Source of the DNA: an uncultured Actinomycetes bacterium
GTDB lineage: Bacteria > Actinomycetota > Actinomycetes > Nanopelagicales > Nanopelagicaceae
Assembly (NCBI GenBank): GCA_903844585.1
Contig: CAIMUD010000007.1
Location: 1-11,797, forward strand
Length of the DNA: 11,797 nt
Direction: 5' to 3'
The translations under genes were made by a program, and so were the position numbers. Shown here one piece after another: positions 1 through 6,298 of the stretch. Numbering within the stretch: position 1 is the first letter of the stretch; every line of letters starts with the position of its first letter. The notes below the pieces were generated by a model. It worked only from the letters and a program-made list of their open reading frames with translations. It was not told where the DNA came from and did not search any database.

Positions 1-645
1 CCACGCGAAAGAGTCAACGCCAGGTAGCCAGCCGAGTTCTTGGAATTCGTGAACGCCATATGAAAGAACACCGGCGGCAACAACTATGAGAGCTACTCCA
101 GAGATTGTGAAGAATTTAGAGAGATTGAGTTTTACTGAACGCTTATAGAGAAGCACTCCAAGTGTGATTGCAATTGCAAAACCAGTTACTAATCCAAAAG
201 TAGATTCAACTATTCCACCATGAGTCTTAAAGTTTGAATAGATAAAGAGTGAAGTTTCTAGTCCTTCGCGAACTACGGCGAAGAATGCAACTAGGCCAAT
301 AGCAAAAGCCCCACCATGAACCGCGTTATCTAACTTTCCATGTAGGTCAGCGCGCAAGCTACGGGCTGTTCGTTGCATCCAAAAAACCATCCAAGTAACA
401 AGTCCCACAGCGATAAATGATGATGTTCCTGCGAAGATTTTTTCACCGCGATCGCCTAGTTCAGAAGATGTAAAGCTAAGGATTGCTCCGAGACCAAGGC
501 TTGCAACAATTGCAATGACTACACCGCTCCAGAGAGCCTTAAGGTGAGCTACTCGTTCTGATCGCACGAGATATGCAACGAGAATGCCGACAATAAGAGC
601 GGCTTCTAGCCCTTCGCGTAGGGCGATAATCAGTGTGCTAAGCAT
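1..645 (-). CDS. efeU: FTR1/EfeU-family high-affinity iron permease, partial (C-terminus beyond the window)
   Basis: Integral membrane permease of the FTR1/EfeU family, which moves ferric iron across the cytoplasmic membrane after oxidation by partner proteins (EfeO and EfeB in bacterial systems). The 215 visible residues carry both signature REGLE motifs, at residues 10-14 and 126-130; in this family their glutamates bind iron. Six hydrophobic segments can be read (roughly residues 1-26, 35-55, 65-85, 112-137, 145-165 and 170-190). A full member is about 270-280 residues, so the last membrane segment lies left of the window. The ATG at 645 is chosen because no alternative start exists before an in-frame stop at 670-672 and because a -35/-10 promoter ends 7 bases before it. 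RNase D lies upstream on the same strand with a 56-base gap. No efeO or efeB is visible; they may follow beyond the left edge. The family call is secure, the iron substrate is inferred from the family. Confidence 0.93.
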   Translation of the reverse strand, partial: MLSTLIIALREGLEAALIVGILVAYLVRSERVAHLKALWSGVVIAIVASLGLGAILSFTSSELGDRGEKIFAGTSSFIAVGLVTWMVFWMQRTARSLRADLHGKLDNAVHGGAFAIGLVAFFAVVREGLETSLFIYSNFKTHGGIVESTFGLVTGFAIAITLGVLLYKRSVKLNLSKFFTISGVALIVVAAGVLSYGVHEFQELGWLPGVDSFAW

Positions 646-652
646 GTGAGAA

Positions 653-681
653 AGCCTAAAACGCGGCTCCTATTTACGCAA
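653..681 (-). promoter_or_regulatory. Predicted promoter of the iron permease gene
   Basis: On the minus strand a -35 hexamer TTGCGT (681-676) is followed after 17 bases by a -10 hexamer TAGGCT (658-653). Seven bases later comes the ATG at 645. This spacing puts the transcription start at or next to the start codon, so the mRNA should be leaderless. There is no Shine-Dalgarno sequence in the usual position; an AGGAG further upstream (about 25 bases from the ATG) is too distant and lies inside the promoter. Confidence 0.6.
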
Positions 682-697
682 CTTTTATGTTGCGTAA
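674..697. promoter_or_regulatory. Perfect 9-bp inverted repeat overlapping the iron permease -35 box, candidate operator
   Basis: TTACGCAAC (674-682) and its exact reverse complement GTTGCGTAA (689-697) are separated by 6 A/T bases. The left arm contains the predicted -35 hexamer of the iron permease promoter (676-681), so a bound dimer would block RNA polymerase. The arms do not match the IdeR/DtxR box as I know it, so the regulator is unknown. The repeat also lies 4 bases after the RNase D stop codon and could form an RNA hairpin at the end of that transcript. No T-run follows it, so an intrinsic terminator is unlikely. Confidence 0.55.
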
Positions 698-701
698 TTC
701 G

Positions 702-2000
702 TCACTCTTGGCCAGGCTCCTCTTGAGGCGCTTCGGGCTCTGCGATCACGAGCGGCTCTACTTCAAGGAGAGCAGCCTCTAAGAGGGGCGCGGTGAGCTC
801 AATCTGCCACTGACGAGCCCCTAACTCGCCAAGGGCGCCAGCAACGTTACCTACCGGCCTATTCCAGCAAATACGCCTGACAACCTCAGGGGAGATTAGA
901 TTCTCAAGTGGGATAGATAGCTCCTTCGCCTTCTCATCAAGGCGGGCTTTGGCATGGGTTAGCGGTGCGTAATTTTGCGGAAAGCGCTCGCGCCAAATCT
1001 TTATTGGTGGAAGAGCTCCTGTGTCCACACGAGCTTCTGGCCATTGATCCTCAGGAAGGGCTAGCGCATCAGTTATCGCGCTAATCCAACTCGCAGTATT
1101 TTCAAACCACCGCGCTCGCAATCCGATGGGTCGCAGCACTCTTTCAAGATCCTTCTTCGTTGCAATCGGTTTAATTCCTGCAACGAGTGCAATTTCCACT
1201 ATTGCGCTATCTGAAAGTAAACGACCTGGCGAAATATCTATCTCTTTAGCCATCGAATTTCGAAGCGTCCAAAGCTCTCTTACTACTGCTAAGTGGTTAC
1301 GTTTTTTAACTTTATGCATTCCTGAAGTTCGCCGCCATGGATCGATGCGTGGTGGCGGCGGTGGAGCCAACAAAATTGAGTTAAATTCTTCTTCTGCCCA
1401 ATCCATTTTTCCGGCAGAAGTTAAAATTTCACACATTGTCTCGCGGAGTTCAACTAGCAACTCCACATCTAGGGCTGCATAAGTTAGCCATTCAATCGGT
1501 AGCGGCCTTTGTGACCAGTCAACAGCGGAATGTTCTTTTGCTAGAGAAACGCCCATAAGCGATTCAAGGAGTGGGCCAAGACCCACTCTTGGAAGTCCTG
1601 CAATTCGTCCCGCTAGTTCGGTATCGAAAAGTTTACTTGGATTAATCCCGACTTCACGCAGGCATGGAAGGTCTTGCGTGCTCGCATGCAAAATAACTTC
1701 ATCACTTTGCAGCAGAGTATTTAACTCTTCAAACAATTCATGACCCGGACCGAATGGAATCGGATCTAGCAAATGTAAACCGCCGCCTTCACGTTTAATT
1801 TGTATTAAGTAAGCCCGTTGGCTGTATTTATATCCTGAAGCTCGCTCGGCATCAACGGCGAATGGGCCAGAGCCTGCTCCAAGTTCGGCAATTGCCGCAG
1901 TAAAAGTTTCGACGGTATCAATAACTTTAGGTGTACCGGCGCGTGGTTCTAAAAGTGGAACTGCTGTTGGCAGACTTTCTTCCTCTGACATAGCAAACAT
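702..2000 (-). CDS. rnd: Ribonuclease D-like 3'-5' exonuclease with HRDC domain
   Basis: Cytoplasmic DEDD-family exoribonuclease that trims RNA 3' ends, as known for RNase D. The exonuclease domain covers about residues 25-195. Exo I is D50-x-E52 in FAVDAERASGY. Exo II is around D110 in HASTQDLPCL. Exo III is Y174 and D178 in YAALDVELL. The RNase D-typical DWSQRPL follows the mid-domain at 161-167. An HRDC domain lies at about 235-300 and a second HRDC-like helical region at about 335-410, as is usual for the roughly 430-residue actinobacterial form. A proline run at 213-217 links exonuclease and HRDC parts. The ATG at 2000 overlaps the stop of the upstream DUF3000 gene (TAATG), which suggests translational coupling; an internal ATG at 1991 is an alternative start. 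The DUF3000-RNase D order recalls mycobacterial Rv2680-Rv2681. Exact substrates cannot be read from the sequence. Confidence 0.92.
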   Translation of the reverse strand: MFAMSEEESLPTAVPLLEPRAGTPKVIDTVETFTAAIAELGAGSGPFAVDAERASGYKYSQRAYLIQIKREGGGLHLLDPIPFGPGHELFEELNTLLQSDEVILHASTQDLPCLREVGINPSKLFDTELAGRIAGLPRVGLGPLLESLMGVSLAKEHSAVDWSQRPLPIEWLTYAALDVELLVELRETMCEILTSAGKMDWAEEEFNSILLAPPPPPRIDPWRRTSGMHKVKKRNHLAVVRELWTLRNSMAKEIDISPGRLLSDSAIVEIALVAGIKPIATKKDLERVLRPIGLRARWFENTASWISAITDALALPEDQWPEARVDTGALPPIKIWRERFPQNYAPLTHAKARLDEKAKELSIPLENLISPEVVRRICWNRPVGNVAGALGELGARQWQIELTAPLLEAALLEVEPLVIAEPEAPQEEPGQE

Positions 2001-2581
2001 TAATTGCGTCTGCGTGCTGAAGTGAGCGTTGAAACCCCATCCTCTAATGGAGGTAGACCAGCAACTTCACCTAATAATTTGCACCATGCCAATACGTGCT
2101 CTAGTAGATCTTCATTCTTAGTAATAAGTGGTGACCACGATGCTCGAATCTCAATTTCTGATTCATCATTTCGGGGGGAGAGCTTTCCAAATGATGCACT
2201 TGATACCCTCGTAACCGTTCCGCTTGGAGCTGCGAATTCGCATCCGCGATCTGAAAGAGAATCAAGTAACCACGTCCAACCTACTTCAGGAAGGAGTGGA
2301 TCTTCTTGCATAGCAACATCAACGTCGGCGCTCAAAAAAGTCACGCAGCGAAATTCACCCTCCCACGTATCTTGGCCACCTGGTTCGTGCAGCAGAACAA
2401 AGCGTCCACTTGCGACTTCATCCTCAGCATCACCCTGTAAACCATTTGAAACATCTGCTGTAAATGCAAATGAATAAGTAGCCAATTTCTGCGGGGCTGG
2501 AACTTCCTCAAGAATGATTTCATCTCGAGGAGTAACGGTGCGCAACAAATCAACTAAGCGATTGAAACCGTTTACGTCCAT
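2000..2581 (-). CDS. DUF3000 family protein
   Basis: Conserved actinobacterial protein of unknown function (DUF3000, Rv2680-like), 193 residues, which is the usual size. Recognisable conserved blocks are RFVLLHEPGG followed by WEGEFR (about 61-77), LPEVGWTWL (about 97-105), SGTVTRVSSASFG (about 120-132), EIRASW (about 144-149) and the C-terminal LGEVAGLPPLEDGV (about 170-183). It has no signal peptide or membrane segment and should be cytoplasmic. I prefer the ATG at 2581 to the in-frame TTG at 2587. The reason is that TAGAAT at 2593-2588 lies exactly 6 bases before the ATG, so a leaderless transcript would begin there and exclude the TTG. It is the first gene of a pair with RNase D, overlapping it by one base, so a role linked to RNA processing is possible but unproven. 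Confidence 0.88.
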   Translation of the reverse strand: MDVNGFNRLVDLLRTVTPRDEIILEEVPAPQKLATYSFAFTADVSNGLQGDAEDEVASGRFVLLHEPGGQDTWEGEFRCVTFLSADVDVAMQEDPLLPEVGWTWLLDSLSDRGCEFAAPSGTVTRVSSASFGKLSPRNDESEIEIRASWSPLITKNEDLLEHVLAWCKLLGEVAGLPPLEDGVSTLTSARRRN

Positions 2582-2587
2582 CTGCAA

Positions 2588-2593
2588 ATTCTA
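2588..2593 (-). promoter_or_regulatory. -10 element of the DUF3000-RNase D unit
   Basis: TAGAAT on the minus strand (2593-2588), followed by 6 bases and the ATG at 2581. No convincing -35 is seen at 16-18 bases. No Shine-Dalgarno sequence precedes the start, consistent with a leaderless mRNA. It decides the start codon of the DUF3000 gene. Confidence 0.55.
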
Positions 2594-2629
2594 AAGTTGA
2601 AAGTAAGAAAGTTACGGGAGGCTGGACGG

Positions 2630-2635
2630 TAAGAT
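2630..2635 (+). promoter_or_regulatory. -10 element of the EamA transporter gene
   Basis: TAAGAT followed by 6 bases and the ATG at 2642. The purine-rich GGGAGG at 2616-2621 is about 20 bases from the start and would lie upstream of the predicted transcription start, so it is not likely to be a ribosome binding site. The -10 faces away from that of the DUF3000 gene, and the two expected -35 regions (near 2607-2616) would overlap. Confidence 0.5.
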
Positions 2636-2641
2636 GGGCCA

Positions 2642-3484
2642 ATGGCTTCACTCCTTGCACTGCTTTCAAGCGCACTATGGGGTAGCGCTGACTATCAAGC
2701 CGGTAATCTCAGTAAGAAATTTCCAACGATTGCTGTTCTTGGAACGACTCAAGCGATCGGATTTCTTACAGGTATTTTCTTAGTTGTAATTAATGGGGAG
2801 TGGGGAGCGCCAGCTTTTGGTACTGGTGGTTATTTTTGGCCTGGAGTTTTTGCAGGACTTTTTGGTTATGCAGGATTGATGTGTCTATACGCAGGACTTT
2901 CTACTGGACGAATGGGAGTTGTCTCTCCTATCAGCGCGTTAAGTGCTCTGTTGCCTTTTGGGTATGCGGTGTTCGTGAAAGATAACAAACTCTCTACGAT
3001 TGTTTTGATCGGTGCGATTCTTGCCATTGCTGGTGGCTTCTTTACAAGTGGCCCAGAAGTTTCGCAAGGACTTCCACTCAAACCGATTTTGTTGGCTCTC
3101 GGTGCAGCGCTTGGTTTTGGTAGCGCTCTAATCGCAATGGCAATTGGCTCTGAAGGAAGCGCACTGGCAACAATGACAATGATGCGCGCGACAACTTTTA
3201 TTCCATCGCTGGCTTTATTTATTAGGTTTCGAAACGTAGCAGGGTTGGGAAAGAAAGAACTCCCTACGCTTATTTTTATTGGAGTTGCAGATTTCCTAGC
3301 GAATTTGCTTCTTGGCGTTGCAACGACAAAGGGAATCCTCGCACTTGCAATGGTTCTGGGAGCGCTCTACCCAGTTGCTACAGTTTTACTCGCATTTCAT
3401 TTTCTTCATGAACGTCTTCACAAAGTGCAGTACATAGGTATTGCCTGTGCGGTGGCCGGGGTCGCAATAATCTCTAGCTTCTAA
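2642..3484 (+). CDS. EamA-family (drug/metabolite transporter superfamily) transporter
   Basis: Polytopic inner-membrane transporter with two tandem EamA repeats and about ten hydrophobic segments in 280 residues, the normal length for this family. The first repeat opens with LLALLSSALWGSADY near the N-terminus. The second begins near residue 147 with LKPILLALGAALGFGSALIA and ends with the typical final helices that include GALYPVATVLLAFHFLHERL (about 240-259) and a last helix of small residues. Family members export or take up amino acids, nucleobases, riboflavin or drugs; nothing here identifies the substrate. The gene is divergent from DUF3000 with 60 bases between start codons. Its stop codon directly abuts the stop of the next, opposite gene. 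The neighbouring RibD-fold reductase might hint at pterin or flavin chemistry, but that is only proximity. Confidence 0.88.
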   Translation: MASLLALLSSALWGSADYQAGNLSKKFPTIAVLGTTQAIGFLTGIFLVVINGEWGAPAFGTGGYFWPGVFAGLFGYAGLMCLYAGLSTGRMGVVSPISALSALLPFGYAVFVKDNKLSTIVLIGAILAIAGGFFTSGPEVSQGLPLKPILLALGAALGFGSALIAMAIGSEGSALATMTMMRATTFIPSLALFIRFRNVAGLGKKELPTLIFIGVADFLANLLLGVATTKGILALAMVLGALYPVATVLLAFHFLHERLHKVQYIGIACAVAGVAIISSF

Positions 3485-3976
3485 TTAGCGCGAAGCTGAA
3501 TAAAAAATTGTAGATCCAATGCGGTCTTCAACAACTTTACTGAATTTGCTTAGAAGCGCCTTGTAATCGATCGGAGCCTCACCGCCGATTTCTTCAGTCA
3601 CGCTAAGTTCGAGACCATCAATGAGTCCGGCAGAAATCATTTCCGAAACTAGAGTGGGACCGGCCTCGATAAGGATATTTTCACCGAAAGTTTTCGTGGC
3701 ACGAGCAATAGCTTTTTCAGGTGTTGTATTCCACCACAGAGCTAAACGATTATTTGCAAGTGAGTTAATCATAGATCTAGAAATGACAACGACCGGGACA
3801 GGCGTCTTGTGGTACGGCTCGTTGCGAGCAGTATTACCACCGATTAATATGCAATCTGCTTTTCTTCTTCGCGCTAGAAATCTATTTCGATCTTCGATAG
3901 ATGCAACACCCGATGAGAGACCACCCTTAATGGTGGAACCATCTTTTGCAACAACTAGCGATGCGATAACACTCAT
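3485..3976 (-). CDS. Short RibD C-terminal / DHFR-fold reductase family protein
   Basis: Predicted NADPH-dependent reductase of the RibD_C/dihydrofolate-reductase fold, 163 residues. Visible family features are VIASLVVAKDGS near residues 3-14 (the usual position of S-x-DG), GLSSGVASIEDRNRF (about 19-33), the segment ADCILIGGNTARNEPY (about 40-55) that forms the nucleotide-binding turn in relatives, and ILIEAGPTLVSEMI in the second half (usual form E-G-G-P-T-L). Relatives are commonly 210-260 residues; here the middle and the C-terminal strands are shortened, and E-A-G-P replaces E-G-G-P. Relatives reduce the ribosylamino-pyrimidine in riboflavin synthesis, and mycobacterial Rv2671 has been reported to have DHFR activity. 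Whether this one acts on a pyrimidine, a folate or something else cannot be told. No deaminase domain is fused to it. The start is supported by TAGAAT 6 bases upstream. Confidence 0.78.
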   Translation of the reverse strand: MSVIASLVVAKDGSTIKGGLSSGVASIEDRNRFLARRRKADCILIGGNTARNEPYHKTPVPVVVISRSMINSLANNRLALWWNTTPEKAIARATKTFGENILIEAGPTLVSEMISAGLIDGLELSVTEEIGGEAPIDYKALLSKFSKVVEDRIGSTIFYSASR

Positions 3977-3982
3977 ATGGAA

Positions 3983-3988
3983 ATTCTA
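3983..3988 (-). promoter_or_regulatory. -10 element of the RibD-fold reductase gene
   Basis: TAGAAT on the minus strand (3988-3983) followed by 6 bases and the ATG at 3976. It is the same hexamer and spacing as for the DUF3000 gene. No clear -35 is seen at 16-18 bases and no Shine-Dalgarno sequence is present. Confidence 0.5.
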
Positions 3989-4038
3989 TTTTCTAGGAGC
4001 CACAAAAGATATTTATGGGGTAAATGTGCGTGGCCGTG

Positions 4039-4073
4039 CGCGTGTAATGAATATTCTCAGTCTCACACGCGTG
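4039..4073. repeat. GC-rich inverted repeat and palindrome upstream of the NlpC/P60 promoter
   Basis: CGCGTGT (4039-4045) is complementary to ACACGCG (4065-4071), 19 bases apart. The right arm overlaps a self-complementary 8-mer, CACGCGTG (4066-4073). A GTG/CGTG-rich stretch begins at about 4026. The elements lie just upstream of the predicted -35 at 4081 and in the 141-base gap between two divergent genes, so they are candidate protein-binding sites. No known regulator motif is recognised. Confidence 0.35.
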
Positions 4074-4114
4074 CTTCAGGTTGAGATTAGGTAGCCCTCG
4101 ACGCTAACCTGAAG
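4074..4114. promoter_or_regulatory. 9-bp inverted repeat bracketing the NlpC/P60 promoter, candidate operator
   Basis: CTTCAGGTT (4074-4082) and the exact reverse complement AACCTGAAG (4106-4114) are separated by 23 bases. The left arm touches the first bases of the -35 and the right arm covers most of the -10 of the NlpC/P60 promoter. The arm centres are 32 bases apart, close to three helical turns, so proteins on both arms would sit on the same face of the DNA. The regulator is unknown. Confidence 0.5.
4081..4110 (+). promoter_or_regulatory. Predicted promoter of the NlpC/P60 gene
   Basis: TTGAGA (4081-4086) is followed after 18 bases by TAACCT (4105-4110), and the ATG comes 7 bases later at 4118. 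The transcription start is therefore predicted at or next to the ATG, giving a leaderless mRNA. No ribosome binding site is visible. Confidence 0.6.
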
Positions 4115-4117
4115 TCC

Positions 4118-5134
4118 ATGTTTGCCAGAGCAAAGCTGTTTTTTGGGGTCGTTCTTGCGGCGCTTTCTCTGATCCTTTCAACTTGTATAGCACCGAGTGC
4201 TAACGCTGCCACCCTTGAGGAAGTTCAAGCTCGAGTTCAACTCTTAGAAGAAGAAGCCACAACTGCAGCAGAAGGCGCCCAGGAAGCAAAGGTAAAACTT
4301 GCATCGTTAACTAAAACTCTGGCCGGTATTCAAGCGCAAGAGCAAGTACAGGGTGCAGGTGTAAACGCACTTTCTAAGTCTTTAAGTGCGATTGCAATCG
4401 AACAATACAAATCAGGTGGATTGAGTCAGAGCCTCGAATTACTTTTTTCATCTAATCCAACTTTATATTTGTCCGCTGCGGGCTCTTTAGAAGCTATTAC
4501 GCGAAAAAAATCAGTACAACTGCGTAAATATCAGGCAGCTAAACAGCGACTCACGGCAACTTCTCTTACTGTTAACGACCGAATGTCGTTAGTGAAAGCA
4601 GCGCAACAGAAACTAGCTGCCCAAAGTGCAAGAGCAACAGCCAAACTCGCAGAAGCAGAAGCGCTCCTTGCGAAACTGAAGAAAGAAGATAGAGAACGAC
4701 TTGCTCGCCTTGCACAACAAGCCGAAGATGCAGATCAAGCTTCATCCCTTGAGGCTGCACGCGCAGCCGAAGGTGTTTCAGGGCGAGCAGGAATTGCGCT
4801 GAAGTACGCGCTCAAGCAAATTGGTGATAAATATGTATTTGGTGCTGCCGGAATGACAACGTGGGATTGTTCTGGGTTAACGATGCGGGCATTTCAAGCA
4901 GCAGGCGTTTCACTTCCACATTCATCTGCTGCCCAATTTCGTATGGGCAAAGCAGTTGGTAAGGGTCAGTTAAAGCCAGGAGATTTAGTTTTCTTCGGGC
5001 GACCAGTTTCGCACGTTGGAATTTATTTGGGTGGCGGTCGAATGGTTCATGCGCCAAGGTCTGGCTCTCGAGTGAAGGTTGCCGATGCTGGAAATCTTGG
5101 TCGTAAACCTTTCAGAGGCGCACGACGTTTCTAA
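4118..5134 (+). CDS. Secreted NlpC/P60 peptidoglycan endopeptidase with N-terminal coiled coil
   Basis: Exported cell-wall hydrolase of the NlpC/P60 family, expected to cut peptide stems of peptidoglycan during growth or division. A signal peptide covers residues 1-30: basic start, hydrophobic core, and a signal peptidase I site after ANA. Residues about 32-215 form an alanine- and glutamate-rich coiled coil with a short break around 100-125. The catalytic NlpC/P60 domain covers about 222-338, with Cys251 in TWDCSGLT, His299 in VSHVGIYLG and His311 in MVHAPRSG as the likely Cys-His-His triad. In related actinobacterial hydrolases the coiled coil blocks or positions the enzyme and may respond to FtsEX-like partners. 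The arrangement resembles Rv2190c, which also lies beside pimB' in mycobacteria. The next gene begins 12 bases downstream, so the two are probably co-transcribed. A cysteine at residue 23 in the signal peptide does not make a convincing lipobox. Confidence 0.93.
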   Translation: MFARAKLFFGVVLAALSLILSTCIAPSANAATLEEVQARVQLLEEEATTAAEGAQEAKVKLASLTKTLAGIQAQEQVQGAGVNALSKSLSAIAIEQYKSGGLSQSLELLFSSNPTLYLSAAGSLEAITRKKSVQLRKYQAAKQRLTATSLTVNDRMSLVKAAQQKLAAQSARATAKLAEAEALLAKLKKEDRERLARLAQQAEDADQASSLEAARAAEGVSGRAGIALKYALKQIGDKYVFGAAGMTTWDCSGLTMRAFQAAGVSLPHSSAAQFRMGKAVGKGQLKPGDLVFFGRPVSHVGIYLGGGRMVHAPRSGSRVKVADAGNLGRKPFRGARRF

Positions 5135-5146
5135 CTATAGATTCCT

Positions 5147-6298
5147 ATGACAGAAAAAAGGGTTCTTTGTATCACCAATGATTTTGGACCTCGTGCTGGA
5201 GGAATCGAATCATTTGTTGTCGGGTTGATTGAAAGATTTCCTAAAAATACTGTAACAGTCTACACATCGTCTCAAACTGGCGATAAAACTTGGGATGAAC
5301 AATGGCTTAAAAAATATGGAGTGAGAGTCATACGCGATCGAAGCAAAATATTATTGCCAACTTTTAGAGTGGGCATTCGTGTCAGAAATATTGCACGAAC
5401 TGAAAAGATTGAAAGCGTCTTCTTCGGAGCCGCAGCACCTCTTGGGTTATTGGCAAATGGATTGCGCCGCGCAGGAGTTAAGAAAATTGTTGCGTTAACT
5501 CATGGCCATGAAGTGTGGTGGGCCAAAGTTTTTCCATTCAACTTAGCGCTGCGATATATTGGAAACAGTGTTGATCACCTTACATATCTTGGAGAATATA
5601 CGAAGATTCAAATCTCGAAATCTTTAAGTACTAAATCTAGAAATGCATTAGTAAAGATAGCTCCCGGTATTGATACTGAGCACTTCAAAGGCTCGGATGA
5701 ATCGGCAGAGTTAAGAAAGCGTCTCGGAATCGAGAATAAGAAGATCATCGTTTCTGTTGGTCGATTAGTACACCGCAAGGGTCAAGATCGATTGATTGAA
5801 GCACTTCCTTTAATAGCTGCACAGATTCCCGACGTTCACCTTCTATTTGTCGGTGAAGGCCCCTACAAAGATCACTTAGAAAAAATCGCAGATGAATTGC
5901 AAGTCTCTAGCAAGATAACTTTCGTTGGAAGAGTGCAATATGCCGAATTGGCAAAATACCTTTGTGCGGGCGATATTTTTGCTATGCCTTCGAGATCGCG
6001 ATTTGGTGGTTTAGAAGTTGAAGGACTTGGAATCGTCTATCTGGAAGCAAGTGCATGTGGACTAGCGGTGATAGCCGGAAATTCTGGTGGAGCACCGGAT
6101 GCAATTATCGAGGGTGTAACTGGATATGCGGTGAATGGAAATGATGTAGATGAAATTTCGCAGAGAGTAATAGCGCTGCTATCAGATCTCCTGGCAGCGA
6201 AAAGAATGGGAGAACAGGGCAGAAACTGGGTTCAAGAAAACTGGCATTGGGATATTTGGGCAAAAAAGTTTCAGGAAATTCTTACAATAAACCCGTAG
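5147..6298 (+). CDS. pimB: PimB'-like GT4 glycosyltransferase (phosphatidylinositol mannoside or related glycolipid synthesis)
   Basis: GT-B fold, GT4-family glycosyltransferase of 383 residues. In actinobacteria the closest type, PimB', adds a mannose from GDP-mannose to PIM1 on the inner face of the membrane. N-terminal domain: glycine-rich acceptor loop at NDFGPRAGGIES (11-22) and a histidine-rich THGHEVWW (118-125). C-terminal nucleotide-sugar domain: VGRLVHRKGQ (204-213, containing the Arg and Lys that contact the diphosphate) and FVGEGP (234-239). The block from MPSRSRFGG (280-288) leads into the EX7E motif Glu292-Glu300 and then GNSGGAPDAI (311-320). The phrase GGLEVEGLGIVYLEASA is very characteristic of PimB' and its corynebacterial lipomannan relatives. 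The gene follows NlpC/P60 closely; no TANNNT element stands 6-7 bases before its ATG, consistent with co-transcription. It overlaps the end of the opposite response regulator gene by 17 bases. The exact acceptor is inferred. Confidence 0.88.
   Translation: MTEKRVLCITNDFGPRAGGIESFVVGLIERFPKNTVTVYTSSQTGDKTWDEQWLKKYGVRVIRDRSKILLPTFRVGIRVRNIARTEKIESVFFGAAAPLGLLANGLRRAGVKKIVALTHGHEVWWAKVFPFNLALRYIGNSVDHLTYLGEYTKIQISKSLSTKSRNALVKIAPGIDTEHFKGSDESAELRKRLGIENKKIIVSVGRLVHRKGQDRLIEALPLIAAQIPDVHLLFVGEGPYKDHLEKIADELQVSSKITFVGRVQYAELAKYLCAGDIFAMPSRSRFGGLEVEGLGIVYLEASACGLAVIAGNSGGAPDAIIEGVTGYAVNGNDVDEISQRVIALLSDLLAAKRMGEQGRNWVQENWHWDIWAKKFQEILTINP

Noticed and set aside
674..697. Intrinsic terminator for the RNase D gene
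   Set aside because: The hairpin could form, but no T-run follows on either strand, and its position on a -35 box fits an operator better.
2004..2477. 157-residue plus-strand reading frame opposite DUF3000
   Set aside because: It is a shadow of a conserved gene, has no promoter element at its start and a low-complexity, serine-rich translation without a recognisable fold.
2582..2587. TTG at 2587 as start of the DUF3000 gene (two extra residues)
   Set aside because: The TAGAAT element at 2588-2593 lies exactly 6 bases before the ATG at 2581; a transcript starting there would not contain the TTG codon as a usable start.
3621..4094. 157-residue plus-strand reading frame opposite the RibD-fold gene
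   Set aside because: Antisense shadow; it runs through the palindromes and promoter region of the NlpC/P60 gene and shows no family resemblance.
4088..4111. IdeR/DtxR-like iron box (TTAGG ... CTAACCT) before the NlpC/P60 gene
   Set aside because: The half-sites resemble the box, but the spacing is far longer than the contiguous 19-bp site, so the match is probably by chance.
4172..4189. Lipobox in the NlpC/P60 signal peptide (L-S-T-C around residue 23)
   Set aside because: Threonine before the cysteine is unusual and a good signal peptidase I site (ANA) follows, so secretion is preferred to lipidation.
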